Made by a program: the position numbers and the translations under genes. A DNA stretch of 64,000 nt from Bacteroidales bacterium (GTDB lineage: Bacteria; Bacteroidota; Bacteroidia; Bacteroidales; VadinHA17): NCBI GenBank assembly GCA_016709865.1, contig JADJLX010000005.1:868001-932000 (forward strand). Direction: 5' to 3'. The notes below the pieces were generated by a model that saw only the letters and a list, made by a program, of their open reading frames with translations, did not search any database and was not told the DNA's origin. How positions within the stretch are numbered: position 1 is the first letter of the stretch; the number at the start of each line of letters is the position of its first letter. Below, one piece after another: positions 26,598-36,030 of this stretch.

Positions 26598-27967
26598 AGA
26601 TTGTAAAATTTTGCAGCATTGTCATAGATTATCATCTTAGCAATCGTTTTTGCCTCTTTTTCAGTCAGATAACCATCCCTCACCTTACCTATCAGAACAT
26701 TTGAAATAATATTTTTGGCACTTTTTAATTCACTGTACACATTTTCAACCACCATACAGTCACCTCCGAAAGCCATTATTTTACTCACAGGAACTGTTTC
26801 CAGCCATTCATTAAGATACTGTTCGCTGTAAGATGGTGAGATAGCATAGGTCCAATTCATATCAATATAGACATTTCTATAGTTCTTTGCCAATGTAGAA
26901 AGCTCCCCACCATAAGGATAGCTGCCATGAAATAATACAAAATTAACTTCAGGAAAATCTCTAAACAGAGACACCAGTAAAGCAGGATTGGAATTTGTTA
27001 TCAGGCTCTTGCTGTCAGATTGCAGCCCGGTATGGAACGCAACCGGCAGATTGTACTCTTTTGCCAGTTTAAGCAATTGATAATACATATAATCCTGTAA
27101 TGGTTTGGCATCTTTGAATGAAATTACTTTATCTGAGTTACCATTAACAAGAGATCGAAAGATTTTTCTTGCAGCTTCTGTTTCTACTCTATCTGCACTC
27201 AGAGTACGTGAATAGGCAATAAAAATTTTAACAACTGACATTCCGTTCCTGACCTCTTTTTCAAATGCGGTCCTCAATGATTTAACAAAATCTTCGAGCG
27301 AGTAAATAGGATCAAGCTGATTTATAGCCAACGAATCGATCCGGTACTTGGATTTTATAAGAATCCAGTCATCAAAGCGTTTTGCATAACGGAAATAATC
27401 ATCTTTTCTGTTCATATTATATCCGTCCTGAATTACAAAATCTATCCGGCATGAATCTCTGAGTATCCTTTCAAACCAAACGGAATTATAAGCTATTTCA
27501 ATTTTCTCAGATAGTATTCTTACAGTTGATTCATTCAAGTCGTTAATTCCATAAAGATTTCTGATACTGCAAAGGATATTCCTGTTAAAAGAAGTGTTGA
27601 AGGAATTATTCCAGTAAGGCTCTATTATCCTCCATTTCTGCAATGGAGAATGCTGTTCATTGAATAATGGGGTAAAAAGTGAATCAGGCATTCCAGCTGA
27701 TAATAGGTCCTCATAACTGTTCGGCTGAAAAAGAAGCATAAAATCAAGAAAATAACTTCCTTTCAGTATCTCCGGAGTAAAAAGATGTTCATGGGTATCA
27801 ATAACCCTCAATGAATCAATATAGTTTCTGATCCTGATTTCATATCCGACAGATGGTAATATCTTTGTCCTTGCATTTGCAATGGTTTGAGTACAAAAGA
27901 TTACTTGTAACAAGAATATAAAACATAATTTAATTACGCTCAGAAACAACCTGTTTAAAGATACCAT
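26585..27967 (-). CDS. Amidohydrolase-superfamily protein, uronate-isomerase/amidohydrolase-2-like
   Basis: A 460-residue protein with an N-terminal hydrophobic signal (about 7-30). The metal-binding motif DTHEHLF (His59, His61), VVKIFIAYSR with a lysine, VAFHTGLQ, FVLFHGSYPYGGE and FGGDC fit the metal-dependent amidohydrolase fold. Length and the Trp-rich central part recall uronate isomerase and amidohydrolase-2 proteins, but the overall sequence differs from the uxaC at 44764, and the signal implies export. The natural substrate is unclear. It converges on the membrane-protein gene with a 13-base overlap and is separated from the SusD gene by a terminator, so it is its own unit. Confidence 0.8.
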   Translation of the reverse strand: MVSLNRLFLSVIKLCFIFLLQVIFCTQTIANARTKILPSVGYEIRIRNYIDSLRVIDTHEHLFTPEILKGSYFLDFMLLFQPNSYEDLLSAGMPDSLFTPLFNEQHSPLQKWRIIEPYWNNSFNTSFNRNILCSIRNLYGINDLNESTVRILSEKIEIAYNSVWFERILRDSCRIDFVIQDGYNMNRKDDYFRYAKRFDDWILIKSKYRIDSLAINQLDPIYSLEDFVKSLRTAFEKEVRNGMSVVKIFIAYSRTLSADRVETEAARKIFRSLVNGNSDKVISFKDAKPLQDYMYYQLLKLAKEYNLPVAFHTGLQSDSKSLITNSNPALLVSLFRDFPEVNFVLFHGSYPYGGELSTLAKNYRNVYIDMNWTYAISPSYSEQYLNEWLETVPVSKIMAFGGDCMVVENVYSELKSAKNIISNVLIGKVRDGYLTEKEAKTIAKMIIYDNAAKFYNLHLK

Positions 27968-28039
27968 CGCCAGACATAATAATTCTCTGCAAGTTAGATC
28001 AAATTAATATTGCGTTTTTTTTATTTAATATTTTTTAAC

Positions 28040-28072
28040 AAAAAAAAAGAGCCCCGCTTTCGCGGGACTCTT
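28040..28072 (-). terminator. Rho-independent terminator of the susC-susD unit
   Basis: On the minus strand AGAGTCCCGC-GAAA-GCGGGGCTCT forms a 10-bp stem with one G:T pair and a GAAA tetraloop, followed by a run of eight or more T. It sits about 28 bases after the susD stop codon. Confidence 0.9.
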
Positions 28073-28099
28073 AATATTTAATTAAAGTATTACTAATAA

Positions 28100-29869
28100 C
28101 TAGTAGGAAGGATCCTGTGTAATAACGCCTTTCTGAAGGTCGATAACTCCCTGATAAATTGGCCAGTAATCATCTTCAGTAGCATTGAATGATGCTCCCT
28201 GCAGGAATGTTCTGAATTGAACATCCTGTGCTATATAAGCATTCAATGTCGGAGCAAGTATACCCCAGCGCCTCAGGTCAAAGAAGCGGTGGTTCTGCAA
28301 TGCGAACTCAAGTCTTGTCTCTTCCTGAACAGCTTTCAAAGCATTAGCTTTTGTGTCGAATGGAAATACGCCACCGGCAGGATAAAGCTCAATTTTATAA
28401 TTTGCTGCAGGCTTTGTCCAGTCAATAACTGTGGAGGTTGATGTAAGATTTTTTGTACTGCTGACGAGGCCCATAACCGGAGTACTTGTTTTTGCACGGT
28501 TACGTATCATGTTAACATATGTTCTTGCGAGTTCAAGATCATTATCTTCAATAGCAACTTCAGCTCTCCAGAGCAGGATACTAGCATACCGGTAGGTTCT
28601 GTAATTTTTACCATTTCTGAAACCAGTTCCATTAAGGTTCAGGCTCTGCTCGGAAAGTTTATGCATGAAAATTTTGGTTCCGTATGGGCCACCATTTCCC
28701 TGCTCGCGGATCCAGTCATTACCAGGCATAATACCCCAGCCTAGGAAATCGACACCTCGACGGGCGATAAGATGGTCAACACGCGGATCGAGAGGTTCGG
28801 TAGTTGGAGTGAAGTCTGCACCGGAACCAACTCCCATGTCGCTAGCAAGCGGTTTGCGAGCTGCAGGATCAAGAACAGGTAAGCCGTTAGCATCAACCTG
28901 GAAAGCCTCGAAGAGGTTCTGTGAAGGCTGATAAAATCCCCATCCGCCGCAGCTGGCTGCGCCTTTCTGAAAGAAGTTACAACCGGAACCAGCAACTGAT
29001 GAATATGCAGTAGCAGTAGTAGTACACTGTAACTCGAAAATAGACTCTGAGTTATTCTCATGGGTCATATCGAAGTTCCAGTAGAACTCAGTTGCGAGAC
29101 TGAATTTTCCGCTGCTGATGATATCATCAAGAAGTGGTTTTGCGAGTGAGTATTCTTTCTGATACATATGTGCCTGAGCTTTGGCAGCTTCAGCAGCATA
29201 TTTTGTTGCACGACCTGCCTGATTATTGTATTTAGTGGTTGGCAGATTGTCGATTGCATACTGAAGGTCAGCTTCGATCCCATCCCATCCTGCATCGGTA
29301 TTAGGCACATCCTGAGGAAGAAGAGTTCCTAGTTCAGTGGTGGTTTTAATATAGGGGATCTTTTCAAAGATCTTGTTTGCCTGCATATGGAACCAGGCTC
29401 TCAGGAATTTAGCTTCAGCTTCAACTTGTGTAGCTCTTGCTGCATCCAGAGGTTTTGGACCTTTTTGTGCTGCCCATAGAAAATCAAGACATACATTAGC
29501 ACGGGCAACGCCATCATAGCAGAGTGTCCATCTTTCATTCAGGTAGGGATTATTTGGCAATGCCTCATATCTCTCAAGAAGATTGAAGTTAGCCTGGTCA
29601 CCAGATGAGGTTCCTTTATAAGCATCATCTGAGCATCCGCCGGCATATGTCCAGTCGCTTGTAATAGCGCCACCGAACATCGACCCTCCATTCTCCATCC
29701 TTTCATACACGCCAATAAGAAGTGCTTCTACTCCATCAGGTGTCTGAATTACTGATCCTGCTGCTACTCCCGGGGGTTCTTTAGTAAGAAAATCTTCGCT
29801 GCAGGAATTAATCAGCAGAAGTCCTCCAAGAAAGAATGTAATTGACAATAATTTGATTATTCTTTTCAT
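28100..29869 (-). CDS. susD: SusD/RagB-type starch-binding-like lipoprotein
   Basis: A 589-residue lipoprotein (Cys23 in NSCSEDFLTKEPP, the classic SusD opening). Typical features are YDGVARANVCLDFL, EAKFLRAWFHMQ, TPVMGLV near the C-terminus and RLEFALQNHRFFDLRRWGI, which marks the SusD C-terminal part. SusD proteins cap the SusC barrel on the cell surface and capture the ligand. It lies 34 bases downstream of the susC at 29904-33164 and is followed by a strong terminator. No glycosidase is in the same unit, so the substrate cannot be deduced. Confidence 0.96.
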   Translation of the reverse strand: MKRIIKLLSITFFLGGLLLINSCSEDFLTKEPPGVAAGSVIQTPDGVEALLIGVYERMENGGSMFGGAITSDWTYAGGCSDDAYKGTSSGDQANFNLLERYEALPNNPYLNERWTLCYDGVARANVCLDFLWAAQKGPKPLDAARATQVEAEAKFLRAWFHMQANKIFEKIPYIKTTTELGTLLPQDVPNTDAGWDGIEADLQYAIDNLPTTKYNNQAGRATKYAAEAAKAQAHMYQKEYSLAKPLLDDIISSGKFSLATEFYWNFDMTHENNSESIFELQCTTTATAYSSVAGSGCNFFQKGAASCGGWGFYQPSQNLFEAFQVDANGLPVLDPAARKPLASDMGVGSGADFTPTTEPLDPRVDHLIARRGVDFLGWGIMPGNDWIREQGNGGPYGTKIFMHKLSEQSLNLNGTGFRNGKNYRTYRYASILLWRAEVAIEDNDLELARTYVNMIRNRAKTSTPVMGLVSSTKNLTSTSTVIDWTKPAANYKIELYPAGGVFPFDTKANALKAVQEETRLEFALQNHRFFDLRRWGILAPTLNAYIAQDVQFRTFLQGASFNATEDDYWPIYQGVIDLQKGVITQDPSY

Positions 29870-29903
29870 ATCTCTTTCGTTTAATTATTAATAAATATCA
29901 TTG

Positions 29904-32900
29904 TTAGAGACCAAAGGTTATACCAAAGATGAACTGCTGTGGTGTTGGCCATGCTCCTGAATCGATACCCATGTTGATACCTGCACCTGCAAGCTCAGGA
30001 TCGAGTCCTGAATATTTGGTAATTGTAAAGAGGTTAGAAGCCTGGAAATAAAGCTGAAGAGTACTAACTTTGTTATCAAGCATCTTATTGAAGTCGTAAC
30101 CGATCCTTAATGACTTCATACGAAGGAATGAACCATCCTCAAGGAATGCTGTTGAAGGCTCCTGATGCGGTGTATCATTCGAATAAATGATTGGCATTGT
30201 TGCATCTGCATTACTTGCAAGATATGGGCTACCCCATGATTCATAGAGTCTTCTGTGGCTCTTTCCTGATTCAAACTGTGTATAGTCGATAAAACGGCTA
30301 ACATAGTTTACAACCTCGTTTCCAACAGATGTATAAAGAGTTGTCGACAAGCTTAATCCTTTGTATTCTACATTCAGACTCAAACCTGCAGTGAAATCAG
30401 GATGAGGTGATCCGATATAAGTTCTGTCACCAGCATCGATATATCCGTTGCCATCAACATCCTTGTATTTAAAGTGACCGGGTTTGTTATATGTACCAGT
30501 GGCTCCGAATGCTTTTGGCCATGCGTCAGCTTCAGCCTGATCCATGAAGAGTCCTTCGGAGATATATCCGAAGAATTCCGGGAATGCACGACCAGTCTGA
30601 GTCCTTGTATAATACTTCTCACGGTAACCTGAACCCTGGTAGAAATCACTCTCAACATCGGTAAGTTTCACAAGTTCGTTCTTATAATGTGAGAATACAA
30701 GATCAGCATTAAAGTTAAGATCTCCGTTCATTGCTGTGTTTGAATAACCAAGTGTGATATCAAAACCTGTGTTTTTCATCTCACCAATGTTGATTGATGG
30801 TCTGGTAGCTGTACCAAGAACAAGAGGTAATTGTTTCCGATACAACATGTCCTTTGTTGACCGCTGCCATAAATCTATTGTAGCAGTCAAATTCTTGATA
30901 AGAGTAGCATCGATACCGAAGTTAGTTGTTGTGGTGGTTTCCCATTTTACATCGGTATTACCAAATGTAGCCTGAGAGAATCCAGGATTAAAAGAAGTAT
31001 TTCCACCGGTCATGCCATAACTTGCGTTCTGCTCATGGTAAGCAAACTGGGTATAAGGATTATAGTCATCCATACGGTCATTTCCGACAGCACCGTAACC
31101 TGCACGTATCTTTAACTCACCCAACCAGCTTTTTGTTGATGCCATAAATGCCTCTTCAGAGATTCTCCATCCGAGTGAGAAGGCCGGGAATACTCCATAT
31201 TTCTGATTTCCGAAACGTGAAGAACCATCACGACGTAAAACAGCTTCCAGCATATATTTATCTGCATAGGTGTAATTGGCACGGCCAAACAGAGAGAACA
31301 AGCTGTACTGACTGTATGAGTCACTGTTTGCAATACTTCTCAAACCGGTGTTTAAACTCATATAATTAACATCAAGGAATGGATATTCTGCCCTGCTGGC
31401 AGCCATATACCAATAGTCGTTATCATATGCTTCAGAACCGGCTATCGCCCTGATACTGTGGTCGCCTGTATTAAGCGAATACTCAATGGTATTTGTCCAT
31501 GTCCAGTTCAGTCCGCCTCTTGCGTTCAAAGCCAGTCCGTCGTATGTACCTCTCTCAGCAGCAGCAACTTCAACAAATGTGACATCCCTGTCGCGACGGC
31601 CATACTGGTTAACACCAAAAAGAGATTTAACTGATAAACCTTTTATGATATTCAGTTTAACAAAAGCGTTACCGCTTACAGTCATCTGCTTGGCAAAGTC
31701 ATACTGGTTCATAGTAGCAAGGAAAACAGGGTTCTGAGCGTTACCCATACCTGATGGTCTGGAGCCTGCAAATGTAACTCCTGATTCATCATAAACAGGA
31801 ACAGCTGCAGGAAGCCTGTATGACCAGGAGACCAATGATGATTCACCGTTATCTGTCTGATGACCATAGTCGTTTGTATACTGAATTCCAATGTTAGAAC
31901 CCATATCTATCCATTTCGCAGGTGAAGAATTGATATTGGCGCGGAGGTTATACCTCTCGAAGCCGGTATATTTGAAAATACCTTCTTCATCGGTATAACC
32001 CATCATGAATGCATAGGTTGTGTTAGCTGAACCACCGGCAACATCAACAGTATATTCTTTGAAAGCTGCGTTTCTGGTAGTTTCACCGTACCAGTCTGTA
32101 CCCGGACTGGTTCTTGTAATCAGGTAGGTGTCGTCGCCATCACGTACTGCAAGCTGGTTGTCATATCTTGACATATCTGCAAGAGGGTCGCCCTGAGCAG
32201 CTTTTGTTGGGAAAAGGTAATAAGGAATAACCGGTGTAGCACCATTGCCTAATTGTGAATGGCTGAAACCGACAACTCCAGCGTTTTTAGCCTCAAGCCA
32301 GAGCATGTCTGCCCATTCCTGAGTATTAAGAAGATCATAGAATTTTCCGGGTTTGGAAATACCCTGTCTTACATTTACATTCATTGAGATCTTCTGATTT
32401 TTCTTACCTGCTTTTGTTGTGATAAGAACAACACCGTTTGCAGCTCTTGCACCATAGATAGATTGTGCTGCAGCATCTTTAAGAATTGTGATTGTCTCAA
32501 CATCATTAGGTGAGTAGGTTCCACCAGGAACACCGTCGACAACATAAAGTGGGTTTGCGTCGTTGATAGTGGTCATACCACGGATTCGGATAGTAGCTCC
32601 TTCTCCGGGGGTGTGCTGGTTAAGAATTGTAACACCGGCAACTTTACCCTGAAGACGTTGCATCGGGTTGACAGCTGAACTTTCAGACAGAGCAGCTGCA
32701 TTTACTGTTGATACAGAACCTGTAAGAGATTTCCTTGTCTGTGTTGAATAACCAACAACAACAATCTCATCGAGAGCTGAAACTGATTCTTTCAAAACGA
32801 TGTCAATCGTAGTTCTGTCTCCTACAACTACTTCCTGTGTGGAATATCCGATGAAGGATATACTCAGAATAGAAGCAGGTGAAGCTACTGAAATAGCGAA

Positions 32901-33164
32901 GTTACCGTTAACATCAGTAATTGCACCATTTGCAGTTCCTTTTTCAGCGATGTTAACACCTGGTAAAGCACTGCCACCGCCATCGGTGACACGTCCGGTG
33001 ATCCGCTTTTGTTGCAGATCGTTTGCAGAAACATTCCCGGCATCAGTCACCGCAGGGGCAACAAAAGAGAGGATAGTTCCAGCCAATAATAGCATAGTTA
33101 AAAGTTTCATGCCTGACCTGAGTTTTGCCAGAAATGAAACAACCAGCGTCATTTTTTTAGTCAT
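29904..33164 (-). CDS. susC: SusC/RagA-type TonB-dependent outer-membrane receptor
   Basis: A complete 1086-residue receptor. The signal peptide lies within the first 45 residues; Met19 (MKLLTMLLLAG) is an alternative start. A carboxypeptidase-like domain (QQKRITGRVTDGGGSALPGVNI) is followed by the SusC box ALDEIVVVGYSTQTRKSLTGSV, the plug (IRGMTTINDANPLYVVDGVPGG, SIYGARAANGVVLITTKAG) and a large barrel ending in WPTPQQFIFGITFGL. It imports a ligand captured by SusD through TonB. The first and only downstream partner is susD. It shares architecture but not close sequence with the partial SusC at 1-1542. Confidence 0.97.
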   Translation of the reverse strand: MTKKMTLVVSFLAKLRSGMKLLTMLLLAGTILSFVAPAVTDAGNVSANDLQQKRITGRVTDGGGSALPGVNIAEKGTANGAITDVNGNFAISVASPASILSISFIGYSTQEVVVGDRTTIDIVLKESVSALDEIVVVGYSTQTRKSLTGSVSTVNAAALSESSAVNPMQRLQGKVAGVTILNQHTPGEGATIRIRGMTTINDANPLYVVDGVPGGTYSPNDVETITILKDAAAQSIYGARAANGVVLITTKAGKKNQKISMNVNVRQGISKPGKFYDLLNTQEWADMLWLEAKNAGVVGFSHSQLGNGATPVIPYYLFPTKAAQGDPLADMSRYDNQLAVRDGDDTYLITRTSPGTDWYGETTRNAAFKEYTVDVAGGSANTTYAFMMGYTDEEGIFKYTGFERYNLRANINSSPAKWIDMGSNIGIQYTNDYGHQTDNGESSLVSWSYRLPAAVPVYDESGVTFAGSRPSGMGNAQNPVFLATMNQYDFAKQMTVSGNAFVKLNIIKGLSVKSLFGVNQYGRRDRDVTFVEVAAAERGTYDGLALNARGGLNWTWTNTIEYSLNTGDHSIRAIAGSEAYDNDYWYMAASRAEYPFLDVNYMSLNTGLRSIANSDSYSQYSLFSLFGRANYTYADKYMLEAVLRRDGSSRFGNQKYGVFPAFSLGWRISEEAFMASTKSWLGELKIRAGYGAVGNDRMDDYNPYTQFAYHEQNASYGMTGGNTSFNPGFSQATFGNTDVKWETTTTTNFGIDATLIKNLTATIDLWQRSTKDMLYRKQLPLVLGTATRPSINIGEMKNTGFDITLGYSNTAMNGDLNFNADLVFSHYKNELVKLTDVESDFYQGSGYREKYYTRTQTGRAFPEFFGYISEGLFMDQAEADAWPKAFGATGTYNKPGHFKYKDVDGNGYIDAGDRTYIGSPHPDFTAGLSLNVEYKGLSLSTTLYTSVGNEVVNYVSRFIDYTQFESGKSHRRLYESWGSPYLASNADATMPIIYSNDTPHQEPSTAFLEDGSFLRMKSLRIGYDFNKMLDNKVSTLQLYFQASNLFTITKYSGLDPELAGAGINMGIDSGAWPTPQQFIFGITFGL

Positions 33165-33206
33165 ACTTTTAAGGTTAGAAGGTTTAATTAAATAAAATAA
33201 TTAGAA

Positions 33207-33233
33207 GTTTTCCGGTTAGTTATAGCGGAAAAC
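33207..33233 (-). promoter_or_regulatory. Stem-loop in the susC leader
   Basis: GTTTTCCG and CGGAAAAC form perfect 8-bp arms around an 11-base loop, about 43 bases upstream of the susC ATG, inside the predicted leader of about 225 bases. It could affect transcript stability or control; no known riboswitch is recognised. Confidence 0.4.
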
Positions 33234-33393
33234 CGGTTAAAAGGGATAAAAAACACCCATGGATTTAAAGTTTTCTAGGTAGTCTTATTCATAGGCAAGT
33301 CGATTAGGTTATAGGGTTAGTTAATAAGAAAAAATATCTTAAAACACAGTAAAGATCGCCGTAATTATCACCCGCCTCAAAAAATCAATCACT

Positions 33394-33401
33394 CAAATAT
33401 A
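33394..33401 (-). promoter_or_regulatory. Exact -7 element upstream of susC
   Basis: On the minus strand TATATTTG is a perfect TAnnTTTG box. A TTTG lies 14 bases upstream (33419-33416), which is shorter than usual, so the -33 element is uncertain. It implies a long leader of about 225 bases for susC. Confidence 0.4.
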
Positions 33402-33570
33402 AAAAAAGTTCAATACAAAGTTTAAAAAAGTAAAAAAAAGTTTTCATCATAAATCATATTAAGAAGCTATATAAATAAGGTAATTGCAGTGTTAATATAA
33501 TAACAATGATTTATAAGGACTGACATTTTATGAATTAAGAATTGTCAAGTTCATTTGGAACCTAATTAAT

Positions 33571-33767
33571 TCCTGCTCACTCAAGGAGATCCCTCACTGG
33601 AGTTCGGGATGACACACGGATCTGGTTGGAGGGGGGGAAGAAGTGGCGATTCGTTAAAAGTGCCTTAATACGACAACTACAATACGAATCGCCACATCTT
33701 TCCCTCTATACCCCCAAATGACCTGTCATCCCGAACGTCAGTGAGGGATCCCCTGCCTTCAGCAGAA
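33571..33767. repeat. Nested inverted-repeat element, copy 1 (about 197 bases)
   Basis: The outer arms run from CCTGCT…GAGATCCCTC…CGGGATGACA to TGTCATCCCG…GAGGGATCCC…AGCAG. The inner arms are GTGGCGATTCGT (33643-33654) and ACGAATCGCCAC (33684-33695). A second copy with the same order of parts lies at 61821-62017. It begins about 29 bases past the truA stop. The remaining part of the gap 33165-33570 is the AT-rich susC leader and promoter region. Confidence 0.85.
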
Positions 33768-33795
33768 GCTTGTCCACTACACTCTTACCATGAAA

Positions 33796-34572
33796 TTAAA
33801 TATTTATCACCGGTTTTGTATCGTAACTTACCTCCTCATTCCTGTAATAAACTTTCTCAAGAAACAAACCACTCGGAGGTGCGGTGAGTTTGGCAGGTAT
33901 ATCTGATTTTATTTTAAAAAAGGAGGCAACGTCTGCTGGCGATAGTTTTCCCCTGCCAACTTCTACCAATACACCAGTCATTCTTCTTACCTGCTTCCAT
34001 AAAAAATGTGAGCCGACTACATGAAAAACTAGCATGTCGCCAAAATCGTTAACCTTTGCATGCATTATCTCAACTTTAGTCGATTGCTGCTCAGCATCTT
34101 CATCTGTAAAATACCTGTAATCTTTCAATCCTGCGAAGTGTTTTGCAGCTTCATTCATCATATTAATATCAAGCTGATCCTTTATCCACCAGACATATTT
34201 CTTCCCAAATGCAGTTCTCCTTCTGCTGATCTGATAGATATAGCTCCGGGCATGAGCATCGTGCCTTGCATGAAACTTAGGATGGGCTTCTTCAACATTC
34301 ATGATACAAATATCCGGAGGCAGCCTGTCGTTTATTCCGTATTTTATTTTCAGCAATGGAAGATCTGTTTCAACTCCCAGGTGCGCAACCTGACCTGATG
34401 CATGCACTCCCCCATCTGTACGTCCGGCTCCGAAGAGATCAAATTCCTCTGTTTTAAATAACTCCCTGCAGGCATCCATAATCTCACCCTGAATTGTCTT
34501 GCCGCCCTTCTGCATCTGCCATCCCGAATAACGGGTTCCTTCATATTCTATTGTAAGTTTGTATCTGCCCAT
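33796..34572 (-). CDS. truA: tRNA pseudouridine synthase A
   Basis: A 258-residue enzyme that converts uridines 38-40 of the tRNA anticodon stem to pseudouridine. The N-terminal YKLTIEYEGTRYSGWQMQ and the catalytic motif FGAGRTDGGVHASGQVAHL, with nucleophile Asp53, are diagnostic; FHARHDAHARSYIYQI and HFLWKQVRRMTGVLVEVGRG are the usual later motifs. Length fits TruA (about 245-270). It stands alone between repeat-filled gaps and is a housekeeping gene unrelated to its neighbours. Confidence 0.97.
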   Translation of the reverse strand: MGRYKLTIEYEGTRYSGWQMQKGGKTIQGEIMDACRELFKTEEFDLFGAGRTDGGVHASGQVAHLGVETDLPLLKIKYGINDRLPPDICIMNVEEAHPKFHARHDAHARSYIYQISRRRTAFGKKYVWWIKDQLDINMMNEAAKHFAGLKDYRYFTDEDAEQQSTKVEIMHAKVNDFGDMLVFHVVGSHFLWKQVRRMTGVLVEVGRGKLSPADVASFFKIKSDIPAKLTAPPSGLFLEKVYYRNEEVSYDTKPVINI

Positions 34573-34624
34573 TCTCTCGTATATATATAAACTATAAAGG
34601 TAATCGAAAATTTGGAAACAATTG

Positions 34625-34695
34625 CATGGTGCTGGGTGCTGGGTAGTGTCACATCATTGCGGATCCGACGATGAAGAACGAAGCAATCCTTTAAT
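34625..34695. repeat. GTGCTGG tandem units followed by a CATTGCGG…GAAGCAATCC half-palindrome
   Basis: Two to three GTGCTGG units are followed by CATTGCGGATCCGACGATG and AACGAAGCAATCC, which resembles a degenerate copy of the widespread GTCATTGCGAGG…GAAGCAATC bacterial repeat. The remainder of the gap up to 34801 is AT-rich and probably holds the promoter for the sulfur-transport genes (TATGTTTC at 34777-34784). Confidence 0.5.
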
Positions 34696-34801
34696 GTTTC
34701 CTCACATCTGAACTTAATTAACTTTCTATATGTTTTACTATCAAATCTCTTTTTGTAAGTTTGTATTTCTATGTTTCAGAGTATAAAGAATCTCAAAAAA
34801 A

Positions 34802-35311
34802 ATGAAAAATAAATACATGAATCCTTACATAGCCGGTACCCTGCTGGGGATAGTACTATTACTGGCAATGTTCCTTTCAGGACGGGGACTCGGAGCCAGT
34901 GGCGGTCTGAAGTATTGCGTGGTATCGGTTGTGGGTGCAGTAACCCCCACCCATGCTGAAGAATCGATATATTACAGCAAGTATTTTGAGGATGGAAAGA
35001 AACCTCTTAAAAACTGGCTGGTTCTTGAGATACTGGGTGTACTGGCAGGAGGATTTATCTCAGGTGCAGTATCAAAAAGACTTAAGTTCAAAATTGAGAA
35101 ATCACCCAATATTACAAATGCAAGAAGACTAATCTTTGCTTTCCTTGGGGGTGTGTTCTTTGTCTACGGAGCCCAGCTTGCCAGAGGCTGTACAAGTGGT
35201 GCAGCACTTTCAGGGATGGCTGTGCTCTCTGTTGCAGGATTTGTTACGATGATCGCAATTTTTGGATCAGCATATGTTTTTGCATGGTTTTTCAGGAAGA
35301 ACTGGATCTAA
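34802..35311 (+). CDS. YeeE/YedE-family sulfur transporter, first half
   Basis: A 169-residue membrane protein with about four helices and the family signature QLARGCTSGAALSGMAVLS, including the conserved cysteine thought to handle thiosulfate or related sulfur in TsuA-type proteins. Many relatives carry two such halves in one chain; here the second half is encoded by the next gene at 35417. The two probably assemble. Adjacent rhodanese genes support a role in bringing reduced sulfur into the cell. Confidence 0.88.
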   Translation: MKNKYMNPYIAGTLLGIVLLLAMFLSGRGLGASGGLKYCVVSVVGAVTPTHAEESIYYSKYFEDGKKPLKNWLVLEILGVLAGGFISGAVSKRLKFKIEKSPNITNARRLIFAFLGGVFFVYGAQLARGCTSGAALSGMAVLSVAGFVTMIAIFGSAYVFAWFFRKNWI

Positions 35312-35312
35312 A

Positions 35313-35392
35313 ACGGTACGCGGTACGCGGTGCGCGGTTCGCGGCAAATGACCGCAAGACTGCAGGACTGCAAGACCGCAAGACAATTAGAC
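35313..35392. repeat. Period-7 GGTACGC and period-8 CCGCAAGA tandem repeats
   Basis: Units GGTACGC, GGTACGC, GGTGCGC and GGTTCGC start right after the stop at 35311, then pass into GACCGCAAGACTGCAGGACTGC-type units. They fill the 105-base spacer between the two transporter halves. Confidence 0.75.
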
Positions 35393-35416
35393 AAATTATC
35401 ACTTAAACGAAATAAA

Positions 35417-36019
35417 ATGGGACCAATATCATCATTAATAGCACTGCCTGAATGGCTCGATCTGCTGATAGCTCTGCTTATCGGTATCGGATTCGGATTC
35501 GCTCTTGAGCAGGCAGGATTCTCCTCGAGCAGGAAACTGGCAGGTATGTTCTACGGGTATGACACTACTGTTATCAAAGTGTTCTTCACTGCAGCCATAG
35601 TAGCGCTTGTTGGATCACAATTCCTTAGCTTCTTCGGATTACTTGATCTGAACCAGGTTTTTGTGAATGAGTTTTACGTAACTGCTTCTATTGTTGGAGG
35701 AGTAATTATGGGAGCTGGTTTCATTATGGGAGGGTTTTGTCCCGGAACCGGACTAAGTGCTCTTTCCATCGGAAAAATTGATGCAATGGTCTTTTTTGCC
35801 GGCGGCATGACTGGTGCTTTTCTGTTCGCAGAAACTTATCCGTATATTCAGACTCTTGCAAATGGTTCTTACAAAGGTCCGGTAAAAATAGATGAAGCAT
35901 TAGGCATTTCTCCGGGACTCTTTACATTCCTTCTTATTGCAGCTGCTGCTGCCATGTTCTGGGTAGCTGAACTTGCTGAGAAGAAATTCGCCCGTCCTGA
36001 TATAACAAACGAACTTTAA
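35417..36019 (+). CDS. YeeE/YedE-family sulfur transporter, second half
   Basis: I start at the ATG at 35417 (200 residues); the longer open frame from 35330 is repeat DNA. About five membrane helices include FALEQAGFSSSRKLAGMFYG, typical for the family, and the cysteine motif GGFCPGTGLSALSIGKIDAMVFFAGG, which matches GCTSGAALSG in the first half. It likely pairs with the 34802 protein to form a thiosulfate-type transporter. It is followed 11 bases later by a rhodanese-like gene. Confidence 0.88.
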   Translation: MGPISSLIALPEWLDLLIALLIGIGFGFALEQAGFSSSRKLAGMFYGYDTTVIKVFFTAAIVALVGSQFLSFFGLLDLNQVFVNEFYVTASIVGGVIMGAGFIMGGFCPGTGLSALSIGKIDAMVFFAGGMTGAFLFAETYPYIQTLANGSYKGPVKIDEALGISPGLFTFLLIAAAAAMFWVAELAEKKFARPDITNEL

Positions 36020-36030
36020 TCTTTCAGCAA

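Noticed and set aside
26585..27967. Second uronate isomerase
   Set aside because: It has the amidohydrolase metal motif but lacks the UxaC signature segments seen at 44764, and it carries an export signal.
33165..33393. Riboswitch in the long susC leader
   Set aside because: Apart from one 8-bp stem-loop I see no conserved riboswitch core, and long leaders are common in front of SusC genes.
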